Shown here: positions 8,820-17,558 of the stretch, in pieces | Layout of the letters: each line of letters starts with the position of its first letter | How positions within the stretch are numbered: the first letter of the stretch is position 1 | Assembly: GCF_001579845.1 (NCBI RefSeq) | Contig: NZ_CP007440.1 | Coordinates: 6,222,029-6,286,028, forward strand | Direction of reading: 5' to 3' | DNA length: 64,000 nt | Source of the DNA: Rhodoplanes sp. Z2-YC6860 | GTDB lineage: Bacteria > Pseudomonadota > Alphaproteobacteria > Rhizobiales > Xanthobacteraceae | The notes under the pieces: generated by a model | What the model saw: the letters and a program-made list of their open reading frames with translations, nothing else | Databases searched by the model: none | What the model was told of the DNA's origin: nothing | Position numbers and translations under genes: made by a program

Positions 8820-9785
8820 ATGTCCACACTGCGGACGCTTCTGCTCGCAGCATTGGGTGCTTTGCTGGCTTGCGCGTCCGCGCAGGCCGAATATCCCGAT
8901 AAACAGATCACCATGGTGGTCTGTTTCCCGGCCGGCGGCGGCACCGACATCGCGGCCCGTCTCGTCAACATTCCGCTCGGCGAAGCGCTCGGCAAGCCGG
9001 TTGTGATCGAGAACCGCGGCGGCGCAGGCGGCAACATCGCCATCGCGGCCGTGAAACGGCTTCCGGCCGACGGCTACACGCTGCTGGTCTGCTCCAGCGC
9101 CTATGTGGTGAACCCGAGCCTCTACGCGCAGGCCGCCTACGATCCCCTGAAAGACTTCATCCCCGTGATGGTGATGGGCGCGTCGCCGAACGTGTTCGTG
9201 GTGCCGACGCAATCCGAGATCAAATCGATGAAGGAGTTCATCGAGAAGGCCAAGGCGAGTGGCGGCAAGATGAACTGGACCAGCCCGGGCGCCGGCACCA
9301 CGCCGCAGCTCGCCGGCGAATTGTTGAAGCTCCGCACCGGCATCCAGATGCAGCACATCCCGTTCCCGGGCGCCGGCCCCGCAACCAATGCGGTGCTGGC
9401 GGGCCAGGTCGATCTCTACACCGCCAACATCGGCTCGGTGCAGGGCCTCATTGATGGAGGCAAGGTGCGGCCGATCGCGGTGACCGCGAAGAAGCGCTGG
9501 GCACCACTGCCCGACGTGCCAACGCTGGAAGAACTCGGCATCAAGGATGCGGATTCCGACACCTTCCAGGCGGTCTACGTGGCGGCGGGCACGCCGCAGC
9601 CGATCGTCGATCGTCTGGTGAAAGAGCTGACCATCATCCTCGCCAGACCCGACACCAGAGAGAAGTTCGACAAGATCGGCCTGCCGGTGGTGGCCGAAGG
9701 CCCCGACATGTTCCGCAAACGCGTCGAGCGCGAGGTGCCGATGTTCAAGGAGATCATCGACAAGGCGGGGCTGAAGATTCAATGA
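8820..9785 (+). CDS. Bug/TctC-family periplasmic solute receptor
   Basis: A 321-residue receptor with signal peptide LRTLLLAALGALLACASAQA, then YPDKQITMVVCFPAGGGTD, ENRGGAGGNIAIAAVKRLPADGYTLL, and the remaining TctC pattern through to a C-terminal KEIIDKAGLKIQ. The ribosome site GGGAGGA precedes the ATG. It is divergent from the LLM monooxygenase gene (165-base spacer) that already has its own downstream Bug receptor, so two receptors flank one enzyme. Periplasmic; ligand unknown. Confidence 0.9.
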   Translation: MSTLRTLLLAALGALLACASAQAEYPDKQITMVVCFPAGGGTDIAARLVNIPLGEALGKPVVIENRGGAGGNIAIAAVKRLPADGYTLLVCSSAYVVNPSLYAQAAYDPLKDFIPVMVMGASPNVFVVPTQSEIKSMKEFIEKAKASGGKMNWTSPGAGTTPQLAGELLKLRTGIQMQHIPFPGAGPATNAVLAGQVDLYTANIGSVQGLIDGGKVRPIAVTAKKRWAPLPDVPTLEELGIKDADSDTFQAVYVAAGTPQPIVDRLVKELTIILARPDTREKFDKIGLPVVAEGPDMFRKRVEREVPMFKEIIDKAGLKIQ

Positions 9786-9796
9786 TCTCTCTCCCC

Positions 9797-9904
9797 GTCA
9801 TTCCGGGGCGCGAGCGCAGCTCGCGAACCCGGAATCCAGACAAGTACACAGACCGAATGTGTTCTGGATTCCGGGTTCGCGCCTTCGGCGCGCCCCGGAA
9901 TGAC
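9797..9904. repeat. Intergenic palindrome, family A (copy 1)
   Basis: A 108-base inverted repeat with outer arms GTCATTCCGGGGCGCGAG and CGCGCCCCGGAATGAC and inner arms GGAATCCAGA / TCTGGATTCC. Near-identical copies are at 19743-19847 and 20976-21082. Located between a Bug gene and a CoA-transferase gene. Confidence 0.85.
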
Positions 9905-9923
9905 GACCCGATAGGACTGTGAA

Positions 9924-11147
9924 ATGGCCAAGCCGCTCGAAGGTATCCGCGTCATCGAACTCGCAAACTTCATCGCGGGCCCGCTCTGCGGCACGCTGCT
10001 GGCCGACATGGGCGCCGACGTCGTGAAGATCGAACCGCCGCAGGGCGACATGGGCCGCGCCACGCCGCCGATCCGAAACGGCGAGAGCGTGAGCTTCACC
10101 GCGTTGAACCGCAACAAGCGCAGCCTGGTGCTCGATCTCAAGCGGCCCGAGGCGCAGGAGATCATGCGCAGGCTCGCCGCGAAGTCGGACGTTTTCGTCG
10201 AAGCGAACCGGCCCGGCGCGCTGGAAAAGATGGGGCTCGGCGCCGAGCACCTCAAAGCCGTCAATCCGAAGATCATCTACACGTCGGTGTCGGGCTTCGG
10301 CCAGACCGGCCCGGACCGACGCCGCGCCGGCGTCAACCTGATCATCGAGGCGTTCTCCGGCCCGCTGTCGGTCACCGGCGAGCCCGGCCAGATGCCGGTG
10401 CGGCCTGGCGTGCAGACGGCAGACGTGTTCGGCGCGCTGTTTGCGACCTACGCGACGCTCGCGAGCCTCGTCGGCGTGGGGCGCACCGGCGAAGGCCGCG
10501 TCGCCGACGTGTCGCTGGTCGAAGCTTCGATCGCCGCGGCCGCCTGGGAGGCCGCCGAATATCTCGAAACCGGCCAAGTGCCGCAACCGATGGGCAACAG
10601 GCATCGCCTCACCGCGCCGTACCAGCTGTTCGAGACCAGCGACCGCCGCTACGTCGCGGTCGGCACGCCGAACAACATGCTGTTCGAGAAGTTCATGCAG
10701 GTGATCGGACTTGAACAGAATTTGAGCGATCCGCGCTTCAAGACCTATGCCGAGAGGAAGGCCAACGAGACGCCGCTTCTGGCGCTTGTCGAGCCCGCGA
10801 TCCGCGCCATGCATTCCGACAAGCTCGAAGCCGAGCTGATGAAGGTCGGCGTGCCTTGCGCCAAGGTGAACAACTTCAAGGAGGTGTTCGAACACCCGCA
10901 GATCGTGGCGCGGAATGTCGTCAGCACCGTCGAGCATCCGCGGCTCGGCACCATGAAAGTCACGCGCAATCCGGTGCTGCTCGATCACGACGGGCCGGGC
11001 CTGCCGCGGCCGGCGCCGATGCTCGGCGAGCATTCGCAGATGATCCTGACCGAGCTCGGCTATGATCGCGCCGCGATCGATGCCCTGGCCTCGTCGGGCG
11101 TCACCAGGCTTGCGACGCCGCAACCGAAGATGACGGCCGCAGAGTAG
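9924..11147 (+). CDS. CaiB/BaiF (class III) CoA transferase
   Basis: A 407-residue family III CoA transferase. N-terminal LEGIRVIELANFIAGPLCGTLLADMGADVVKIE is diagnostic; SVSGFGQTGP and GRVADVSLVEASIAA (with the catalytic Asp of the family) follow, and the C-terminal part shows RHRLTAPYQLFETSDRRYVAVGTPNN and PAPMLGEHSQMIL. It moves CoA between carboxylic acids in the cytoplasm, activating the substrate of the local pathway. No good Shine-Dalgarno is visible before 9924. Length is standard. Confidence 0.9.
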   Translation: MAKPLEGIRVIELANFIAGPLCGTLLADMGADVVKIEPPQGDMGRATPPIRNGESVSFTALNRNKRSLVLDLKRPEAQEIMRRLAAKSDVFVEANRPGALEKMGLGAEHLKAVNPKIIYTSVSGFGQTGPDRRRAGVNLIIEAFSGPLSVTGEPGQMPVRPGVQTADVFGALFATYATLASLVGVGRTGEGRVADVSLVEASIAAAAWEAAEYLETGQVPQPMGNRHRLTAPYQLFETSDRRYVAVGTPNNMLFEKFMQVIGLEQNLSDPRFKTYAERKANETPLLALVEPAIRAMHSDKLEAELMKVGVPCAKVNNFKEVFEHPQIVARNVVSTVEHPRLGTMKVTRNPVLLDHDGPGLPRPAPMLGEHSQMILTELGYDRAAIDALASSGVTRLATPQPKMTAAE

Positions 11148-11387
11148 CTGCGGCACCCATGCCCCTGCCGGCAACCTTTCTACGTACCGGCCTGGGAAAA
11201 GGCGCATCGAGAAAGCCCCGGGGCTTCCTCCCGACGCCTTCGCGGACCTGGACCAAGGCCCAATATTCAGCTCCCCCGTTCGTGCGCTGATATATCCTGG
11301 CTGTGAAAGATGCACGGCTGGCCGGCAAAGCAGTTGTCTGCCCTGAGACGCATGAACATGCGCTAGTGAGTGAACCAGGAGGATTTG

Positions 11388-11831
11388 ATGCTCAATATTG
11401 TTCGCGCCGCCAAAATCGGCGCCGCCCTGATTGTCGGTGCGGTCATGCTGAGCAGCATGCCCTCACCGTCCTATGCAGAGACCGGCGCTGTGCGCTTCTC
11501 GGTCGGCAGCGCCGGCTTCATCGTCGGCATTGGCGGCGGCTCGGGCGCCCTTCGTTTCCGGGGCAAGACGTACCGGCTCAGCATCGGCGGCGTCAGGATC
11601 GGCACCATCGGCGCTTCCGCGACGGAAGTGCGGGGCGTTGCCTACAACATGCGGCGGCCGTCTGACATTGCCGGCACCTATTCGGCGGTCGGTGCCGGCC
11701 TCGCCGTGGGCGGCGGCGCGGGCTCGGCCCGGCTGCAGAACGAAAAGGGCGTGGTTCTGGACGTTCGCGCCGTCAAGGTCGGCCTTGAGGCCAATCTCAA
11801 TCTCGGCGGCGTGTCCATTTCGCTGCAGTAG
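11388..11831 (+). CDS. Exported glycine-rich protein of unknown function
   Basis: A 147-residue protein with a signal peptide (about residues 1-30, ending at SYA) followed by a beta-rich, glycine-rich body: VGSAGFIVGIGGGSGALRFRG, KTYRLSIGGVRIGTIGAS, VGAGLAVGGGAGSARLQNEKGVVLDVRA. AGGAGG at 11377-11382 is 5 bases before ATG 11388, which decides this start over the in-frame GTG at 11370. Small secreted proteins of this pattern are common in Hyphomicrobiales; I do not know a function. It is followed at once by a strong hairpin terminator. Confidence 0.75.
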   Translation: MLNIVRAAKIGAALIVGAVMLSSMPSPSYAETGAVRFSVGSAGFIVGIGGGSGALRFRGKTYRLSIGGVRIGTIGASATEVRGVAYNMRRPSDIAGTYSAVGAGLAVGGGAGSARLQNEKGVVLDVRAVKVGLEANLNLGGVSISLQ

Positions 11832-11839
11832 TGCAAAGG

Positions 11840-11874
11840 GCCGCAGCCCGTCCCTCGGGAAGGGCTGCGGCTTT
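11840..11874. terminator. Bidirectional intrinsic terminator
   Basis: GCCGCAGCCC (11840-11849) pairs with GGGCTGCGGC (11862-11871) around a 12-base loop and is followed by TTTC. It lies between convergent genes (exported protein, + strand; DUF35 protein, - strand), so it can end the rightward transcript. The leftward transcript has an A-rich stretch only weakly placed. Confidence 0.75.
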
Positions 11875-12194
11875 CATCCGATCTTGGCGCGGCCGAAAGG
11901 CGCCTGTTCTTCCTGGACCAGTTCGATCACTGCACCCGGCACAACCTCGTCGCGCAAGCCCACGGTGATGCGTTGACCGTCGGACGTGCGCACACTGGCG
12001 ATGCGCCGCGGCTGCCAGTTCTCTTGTCCAAGCATATGGCGGATGACAGAGACCTCCTCGACGGTTGCCTCCGTCACCGTATCGGTCTCGAAGCGGTCGC
12101 CGTGGCAGCGCGGGCACAGCAGCGGTTCTGGAAAAAATCCAGCGCGGCAGTTCGCGCAGCGCCAGATCGTCACGCCTGCGTTCGAAGTGCTCAT
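11874..12194 (-). CDS. DUF35 OB-fold protein with rubredoxin-like zinc ribbon
   Basis: A 106-residue acyl-CoA-associated OB-fold protein. The N-terminal zinc ribbon has two CxxC knuckles (WRCANCRAGF, residues 11-20, and LLCPRCHG, 26-32), then an OB-fold (EVSVIRHML .. IASVRTSDGQRITVGLRDEVVPGAVIEL). Such proteins form complexes with thiolase-fold partners and with enoyl-CoA hydratases or steroid side-chain aldolases. Its ATG overlaps the stop of the thiolase-fold gene by the ATGA arrangement (12191-12194), so the two are translated together and very probably act as a complex. Confidence 0.87.
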   Translation of the reverse strand: MSTSNAGVTIWRCANCRAGFFPEPLLCPRCHGDRFETDTVTEATVEEVSVIRHMLGQENWQPRRIASVRTSDGQRITVGLRDEVVPGAVIELVQEEQAPFGRAKIG

Positions 12195-13345
12195 TCCACG
12201 CGCTCCAGAACTGCTGCGGCCGCGGTGCCGCCATAGCGATACATCGTCATGCCGTAGCCGGTCGCGACCGCGAGCCGCGCGTTCTTCACCTGCCGCTCTC
12301 CGGCGCGATGCTGCAATTGCAGCACCGCCTCGGTGATGCCGTTCAGCCCTCCGGCGAAGCCGCCCGGCTGGCCGGCGCTCAGCATGCCGCCCCAAGTGTT
12401 CACCGGAAACCGCTTCTCGCCAATCGTGACGCGGCAGAACCGCGCGAGATCGCCGTCGGGAACGAGGCCCAGATCATTGGCCTGCGCCAGCACCATGGTC
12501 GGATAGTCGTCGTAGATGCTCGCGACATCGATATCGGATGGCTGCACATGGGCGTCGCGCCAGAGGTCTTTGGCGAACGTGCTGATGCCCGTGGCGAGCC
12601 CGTCGCCCTCCTGGTTGTCGTAATTGAAGCTGCCGCGATGGGCGCGGACCCGCACGCCGGGTCTTCCCTTCGGCGCGCGGCCCGGATTGGCGACGATCAT
12701 CGCCTGCGCGCCCGCGATCACCGGCACGCAGTCGTAGCGCGACAGCGGATCGGCGACCATCGGCGCGGCGAGATACTCCTCCATGGTCAGCGGCGACCGA
12801 TAGACCGCGTGCGGATTCTTCGCCGCCCATTCGCGTTGCGCGACCGCGATGTGGCCGTAGTCGGATTTCTCCAATCCGTATTTCTTCATCTGGCGGCTTG
12901 CGACCAGCGCATAGACGCCGTTCGGTCCGCCGTGCCCGAGCGGCGCCAGATGCTTCTGCGTCACGGTGTTGAAGTTCGCCGCAACCTTGGCGTAACCCGC
13001 GAGACCGGTCGCGTCACCGGCCAGCACCAGAATGGTCTCGGCCGCGCCGGTCTCGACGCCGCGCAGCGCGTGGCCGAGCATGTTCATCGCCGACGAGCCG
13101 CCGTTGGTGTCCTGGAGAATCCAGCGCAGCGACAGCCCAAGCTTCCAGGCAAGATCGACCGCGGCGTCGGGCGCGAGCGAGAACGACGCCACCGCGAGGC
13201 CCTGAATGTCCTTCGCCGAGAGCTGCGCGTCCTTCAGCGCCGCGACCACCGCGTCGCGCATGAAATGCAGCGCGGTCTGGCCCGGCTCCGGGCGCCGTGT
13301 GTAGGCCGACTGGCCTACGCCGATGATGGCAGCGTTGCGGAACAT
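12191..13345 (-). CDS. Thiolase-fold (Ltp/SCP2-type) protein, atypical active site
   Basis: A 384-residue member of the thiolase superfamily, lipid-transfer-protein type. It starts MFRNAAIIGVGQSAYTRR. The nucleophile loop reads TNGGSSAMNM (81-89) with Ser at the position where thiolases have Cys. The usual GHP motif is SAGQPGG (Gln326 in place of His), and the C-terminal catalytic Cys-Gly-Gly motif reads ATGYGM. This resembles the non-thiolytic Ltp2 type that works with a DUF35 partner as a retro-aldolase. An upstream 20-codon extension was rejected because MFRNAAIIGVG is the family start. Activity (aldolase, scaffold or other) is inferred only. Confidence 0.83.
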   Translation of the reverse strand: MFRNAAIIGVGQSAYTRRPEPGQTALHFMRDAVVAALKDAQLSAKDIQGLAVASFSLAPDAAVDLAWKLGLSLRWILQDTNGGSSAMNMLGHALRGVETGAAETILVLAGDATGLAGYAKVAANFNTVTQKHLAPLGHGGPNGVYALVASRQMKKYGLEKSDYGHIAVAQREWAAKNPHAVYRSPLTMEEYLAAPMVADPLSRYDCVPVIAGAQAMIVANPGRAPKGRPGVRVRAHRGSFNYDNQEGDGLATGISTFAKDLWRDAHVQPSDIDVASIYDDYPTMVLAQANDLGLVPDGDLARFCRVTIGEKRFPVNTWGGMLSAGQPGGFAGGLNGITEAVLQLQHRAGERQVKNARLAVATGYGMTMYRYGGTAAAAVLERVE

Positions 13346-13416
13346 GCACTCTCCAACGCGTTGAGACGTGGGCGTTATTGGTGTTAGCCTTTGCCAACGA
13401 GTCAATTGCCCGCCCC

Positions 13417-13534
13417 GTCACCCTGAGGTGCGACCCCGGCGAAGCCGGGGGAGCCTCGAAGGGCGACGGCCCCGAAATCCGTGGCCGTTCATCCTTCGAG
13501 GCTCGCGCGGCGCGCGAGCACCTCAGGATGACGG
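13417..13534. repeat. Intergenic palindrome, family B (copy 1)
   Basis: Outer arms GTCACCCTGAGGTGCGA and GAGCACCTCAGGATGACG, inner arms GAGCCTCGAAGG / CCTTCGAGGCTC. A second copy is at 34883-34987. It separates the divergent thiolase-fold and CocE genes. Confidence 0.8.
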
Positions 13535-13543
13535 AGTGAGAGT

Positions 13544-15283
13544 GTGCCGGTGCCGTCAAAATCCGAAATTCGCGATGGAATGAAGATCGATTGGGATGCG
13601 CCGATCGCGATGGACGACGGCGTGACACTGCGCGCCGACGTGTTCCGGCCGGTGGCGGACGGCAAGTATCCGGTGATCATGAGCTACGGCCCCTACGCCA
13701 AGGGGCTGGCGATGCAGGAGGGTTACAAGAGCCAGTGGCTCCGCATCGTCAAATCCGCGCCGGAGGTGCTGGAGGGCTCCAGCAACAAATACCAGAACTG
13801 GGAACTGTTCGATCCCGAGAAGTGGGTGCCGGACGGCTATGTGCTGGTGCGCGTGGACTCGCGCGGCGCCGGCCGCTCCGAGGGCTTCCTGGAGGTCTGG
13901 TCGCCGCGTGAGGCAAAGGACATCGCGCTCTGCGTCGACTGGGCCGGCGTGCAGCCGTGGTCGAACGGCAAGGTCGGCCTGCACGGCATTTCGTACTACT
14001 CGATGAACCAGTGGCAGGCCGCGCCGCTGAAGCCAAAGCACCTCGCCGCGCTGTGCATCTGGGAGGGCTCATCGGACTATTACCGCGAGCTGTGCCGCCA
14101 CGGCGGCATTCTCTCGGACTTCTTCTCGACCTGGTATCCGCGCCAGGTGACCGCCGTGCAGAACGGGGTCGGAGATCGCGGCGCAAAGAGCGCGGTGACC
14201 GGCGAACCGGTCGCGGGCCCCGACACGCTCTCCGACGCGCAACTAAAAAAGAACCGCGCCGACTGCGATGGCGATGCGCTCACTCACCGGCTGATCGACG
14301 ACTACTACCAGGCGCGGCTGCCGAGGTTCGAGGATATCGAGACGCCGATCTTCTCGGCCGCCAACTGGGGCGGCATGGGCCTGCATCCGCGCGGCAACTT
14401 CGAGGGCTTTCTGCGCGCCGGCTCCAAGCAGAAGTGGCTCGAAGTGCACGGCGACACGCACTTCACGCTGTTCTACGCAAAATACGGCCACGACTTGCAG
14501 AAGAAATTCTTCGACCGTTTCCTCAAAGGCCTCGACAACGGCTGGGACGAGCAGCCCAAGGTGCTGCTCAACGTGCGCCATCCCGGCGAGAAGTTCGTGC
14601 AACGGGCCGAGAACGAATGGCCGCTGGCGCGCACGCAGTGGACGAAGCTTTATCTCCATCCCGACCGCGAGCTGTGCAACGATCCGGCAACCGATCCGGC
14701 GACGCTGACCTACGCAACATCCAGCGACGGCGTCACCTTCAGCACCGAAGCCTTCACCGAGGAGATGGAGATCACCGGGCCGGTGGCGGTGAAATTGTTC
14801 GTCTCGTCGGACACCACCGACGCCGATCTTTTCCTGGTGCTGCGGCTGTTCGATCCGAAAGGCCAGGAAGTGACGTTCATCGGCTCGAACGACCCCCGCG
14901 TGCCCGTGGGCCTCGGCTGGCTGCGGGCATCGCATCGCAAGCTCGATCCGAAGGAAACAAAGCCCTACCGGCCCTATCACACCCACGACGAACTCTGGCC
15001 GCTCAAGCCCGGCGAGCCGGTGGAGCTCGACATCGAGATCCTGCCGACCTCGATCGTGGTCCCGAAGGGCTATCGCCTGGCGCTCTCGGTGCGCGGCAAG
15101 GACTACGAGGTCGACGGCACCGACATCGCGCTGCCGCACGCGCCCTATCCGATGAAGGGCGTGGGCCCGTTCACGCACACCAATGTGCACGACCGTCCGC
15201 CGATGATCTTCGGCGGCAAGAACACGCTGCATTTCGGCGGAAGCTTTGCGCCGTATTTGCTGCTGCCGGTGATCCCGAAATGA
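13544..15283 (+). CDS. CocE/NonD-family (S15-like) hydrolase
   Basis: A 579-residue alpha/beta hydrolase of the cocaine-esterase/X-Pro dipeptidyl-peptidase type. The N-terminal part shows IDWDAPIAMDDGVTLRADVFRP and the nucleophile elbow GKVGLHGISYYSMNQW (Ser in G-x-S-Y). A C-terminal jelly-roll domain (VKLFVSSDTTDADLFLVLRLF, DIEILPTSIVVPKGYRLALS) completes the family fold. It hydrolyses esters or amides; substrate unknown. The only start upstream of the conserved part is GTG 13544, with ATG 13577 as an alternative. It is a paralogue of the gene at 21161. Confidence 0.85.
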   Translation: MPVPSKSEIRDGMKIDWDAPIAMDDGVTLRADVFRPVADGKYPVIMSYGPYAKGLAMQEGYKSQWLRIVKSAPEVLEGSSNKYQNWELFDPEKWVPDGYVLVRVDSRGAGRSEGFLEVWSPREAKDIALCVDWAGVQPWSNGKVGLHGISYYSMNQWQAAPLKPKHLAALCIWEGSSDYYRELCRHGGILSDFFSTWYPRQVTAVQNGVGDRGAKSAVTGEPVAGPDTLSDAQLKKNRADCDGDALTHRLIDDYYQARLPRFEDIETPIFSAANWGGMGLHPRGNFEGFLRAGSKQKWLEVHGDTHFTLFYAKYGHDLQKKFFDRFLKGLDNGWDEQPKVLLNVRHPGEKFVQRAENEWPLARTQWTKLYLHPDRELCNDPATDPATLTYATSSDGVTFSTEAFTEEMEITGPVAVKLFVSSDTTDADLFLVLRLFDPKGQEVTFIGSNDPRVPVGLGWLRASHRKLDPKETKPYRPYHTHDELWPLKPGEPVELDIEILPTSIVVPKGYRLALSVRGKDYEVDGTDIALPHAPYPMKGVGPFTHTNVHDRPPMIFGGKNTLHFGGSFAPYLLLPVIPK

Positions 15284-15329
15284 ATGCGATGCCGGTGTTC
15301 AGCTCAACTCTCACAGCGCACTCAGCTTC

Positions 15330-15474
15330 ACCTCTCCCATGGGGAGAGGTCGGATCGCGAAGCGATCCGGGTGAGGGGGTACGGTCTATCGATAGTTCGA
15401 GGCCCCCTCACCCCGACCCTCTCCCTCAAAAGGGCGTTCACGCCCGTCTTCGACGGGCTATGGGGGAGAGGGAG
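15330..15474. repeat. Intergenic palindrome, family D (copy 2)
   Basis: CCTCTCCCATGGGGAGAGG at the left, CTATCGATAG core near 15397-15406, and CCCTCTCCC ... GGGGGAGAGGG at the right, with an extra small hairpin (CGCCCGTCTTCGACGGGC). Shares core and arms with copy 1 (131-239). Confidence 0.75.
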
Positions 15475-15503
15475 TCCGACCGCCGATGCCGTGAGAGCAT
15501 TCA

Positions 15504-16514
15504 ATGACAGTGCGCGCCGCGATTGTCGGGCTTGGCCGCTGGGGCCGCTCGCTGGTCAATGCCGTGCAAGGCAAGACCGATGCGATTCAATTTGTTGCTG
15601 CGCACACGCGGACGCGCGCCAGCGCGGAGGACTTCTGCCGCGAGAAAAAGCTTCAACTGCACGACCGGTTCGAAGACATCCTCGCCGATCGCAACATCGA
15701 TGCCGTCGTCCTGGCCACGCCACACAGCCAGCACGCCGCGCAGGTGGCGGCCGCGACCGCCGCCGGCAAGCACATCCATGTCGAGAAGCCGCTCACGCTC
15801 GACCGGCCCAGCGCCGAACAGGTGGTGGCCGCGGCAAAGAAAGCCGGCATCGTACTCGCCGTCGGCTTCAACCGCCGCTTCCATCCCTCCGTCGTGGAAA
15901 TCCGAAAGCGCCTCGCATCGGGCCAGCTCGGCCAGGTGATGTCGATGGTCGCGACCCACACCACCTCGACCGGACAGTTCATCGCCGCCGACAACTGGCG
16001 GGCGCAGCCCGACGAGGCGCCAGGCGGCGCCATCACGGCGGTCGGCGTGCATTCCATCGATCACATGATCGAGTTTGGCGGCGAGGTGCGCGACGTGCTG
16101 GTGATCACCGGCCGCTACATTCCGGGGCCGTCCGACGACACCACCAACATCATGCTGCGCTTCAAGAACGGCGCGACGGGGCTCTTGTTCTGCTCGGTCG
16201 CGACCGCGACGACGCTGTCTTTCACGCTGTTCGGCACCAAAGGCCTCGCGGAGTTCTCAAAACCCAATCTGTCGCGCTTCCGCTTCGTGCCGACGTCGAC
16301 CGCGGCGCCGACCGGGCCGGTCACCGCGCCGCCCGACGAGATCATCGACAGCGAAGGCTTCGACATGCTCAACGCCGAGCTGGTCGAATTCGGCCGCTGC
16401 ATCGCCGAGAAGCAGCCCTACCCGGTCAAGATCGAGGAGGTGTTGCACGGCATGTCGGTGTTCGACGCCGTGGTGAAATCCGCCAAAACACAAAACCTAG
16501 AAGCCGTCGCATGA
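15504..16514 (+). CDS. Gfo/Idh/MocA-family NAD(P)-dependent oxidoreductase
   Basis: A 336-residue protein with Rossmann motif AAIVGLGRWGRSL, the conserved Lys motif HIHVEKPLTL, and GVHSIDHMIEFGG in the C-terminal substrate domain. The family oxidises or reduces sugars, inositols and related hydroxy compounds. The length is typical; the substrate cannot be read. The next gene (BKACE) begins 33 bases downstream, suggesting one operon. Confidence 0.87.
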   Translation: MTVRAAIVGLGRWGRSLVNAVQGKTDAIQFVAAHTRTRASAEDFCREKKLQLHDRFEDILADRNIDAVVLATPHSQHAAQVAAATAAGKHIHVEKPLTLDRPSAEQVVAAAKKAGIVLAVGFNRRFHPSVVEIRKRLASGQLGQVMSMVATHTTSTGQFIAADNWRAQPDEAPGGAITAVGVHSIDHMIEFGGEVRDVLVITGRYIPGPSDDTTNIMLRFKNGATGLLFCSVATATTLSFTLFGTKGLAEFSKPNLSRFRFVPTSTAAPTGPVTAPPDEIIDSEGFDMLNAELVEFGRCIAEKQPYPVKIEEVLHGMSVFDAVVKSAKTQNLEAVA

Positions 16515-16547
16515 GCATTCGGCCGGATATTTCAGTGAGGAAGCGTC

Positions 16548-17429
16548 ATGGAAAAGCTGATCATCACGGTTGCCGGTGACTCGCGCACGTCCTACCCGCA
16601 CAACAATTTCTGCCCGACCCAGGAAGACATCCCCGGCGTCACCCAGCAATATGTCGACGCGGTGAACGCGGGCGCCGCCATCGCGCACATCCACGGCCGC
16701 CGCACGCTGGAAGAAACGTTTCAGGCCGACGGCAAGATGGTCTCGAAGATCCATCACGCCGACTGGAAGCGGCTGCACGAATCGATCATGAGCAAGGTCG
16801 ATCCGATCATGCAGTATGGCGTCGCCTCTGCGCGCATCGAGGAGAAGATCGAGCTGATGAAGCTCGGCCCCGATATGATGGCGGTGGCGTTCAACGCGCA
16901 CGACGAATACTTCCAGCCGGTTCCGACCTTGCCGCCGAAACGCATGATGGCGATCCATCCAGTCGAGGAGCTGATCGCTTACGCGAAGGCCGCGGAAGAA
17001 CACAAGGTCAAGCTCGAATGCGAGTGCTTCCAGACCGGCGCGTTCTGGCATCTCGATTTCGTGCGCAAGGCCGGTTACCTGAAGAAGCAGACCTACGTCA
17101 CGCTGTTCATCGGCTGGCCGGGCGGCACCTGGATGCCGCCGACCGAGCGCGCCTTGCAGTTCTTCGTCGACAACCTGCCGCCGGACACGATCTGGAACGT
17201 CAGCGTGATGAACCCGGAGAAGCAGTGGTCGATCCTGTCGCTCGCAGTCGCGCTCGGCGGCCATGTGCGCGTGGGCTACGAGGACAATCCCTATATCCGG
17301 CCGGGCGAGTTCGCGAAGAACAACGCCGTGCTGGTCGAAAAGATGGTCGGCATCGCGCAGAGCCTCAACCGCGAGGTGGCGACACCGGACGAGGCAAGGA
17401 AGATTCTGGGATTGCAGAGGTCGCAGTAG
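16548..17429 (+). CDS. BKACE-family beta-keto acid cleavage enzyme (DUF849)
   Basis: A 293-residue TIM-barrel enzyme of the 3-keto-5-aminohexanoate cleavage family. Visible are the zinc-binding region AAIAHIHGRRTLEETF, KLECECFQTGAFWHLDFV and the C-terminal GGHVRVGYEDNPYIRPG. Members condense a beta-keto acid with acetyl-CoA, releasing acetoacetate and a new CoA ester. The HIHGRR in place of the more usual HxHxRD suggests a divergent subfamily. Ribosome site GAGGAAG precedes the ATG. It is followed by a palindromic element and then an aldo-keto reductase gene. Confidence 0.87.
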   Translation: MEKLIITVAGDSRTSYPHNNFCPTQEDIPGVTQQYVDAVNAGAAIAHIHGRRTLEETFQADGKMVSKIHHADWKRLHESIMSKVDPIMQYGVASARIEEKIELMKLGPDMMAVAFNAHDEYFQPVPTLPPKRMMAIHPVEELIAYAKAAEEHKVKLECECFQTGAFWHLDFVRKAGYLKKQTYVTLFIGWPGGTWMPPTERALQFFVDNLPPDTIWNVSVMNPEKQWSILSLAVALGGHVRVGYEDNPYIRPGEFAKNNAVLVEKMVGIAQSLNREVATPDEARKILGLQRSQ

Positions 17430-17440
17430 GTCCCTCTCCG

Positions 17441-17533
17441 CCTCATCCTGAGGAGCCGCGCGAAGCGCGGCGTCTCGAAGGATGGGGCGGCCCCAATGGT
17501 TCGAGACGCGCTTCGCGCTCCTCACCATGAGGG
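17441..17533. repeat. Intergenic palindrome, family C (copy 1)
   Basis: CCTCATCCTGAGGAGCCGCG with right arm GCGCTCCTCACCATGAGG; internal arms GCGTCTCGAAGGATGG / CCAATGGTTCGAGACGC. Second copy at 47278-47373. Confidence 0.8.
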
Positions 17534-17558
17534 CCGGGAGAGGTCGGTGGGCGTGGAA

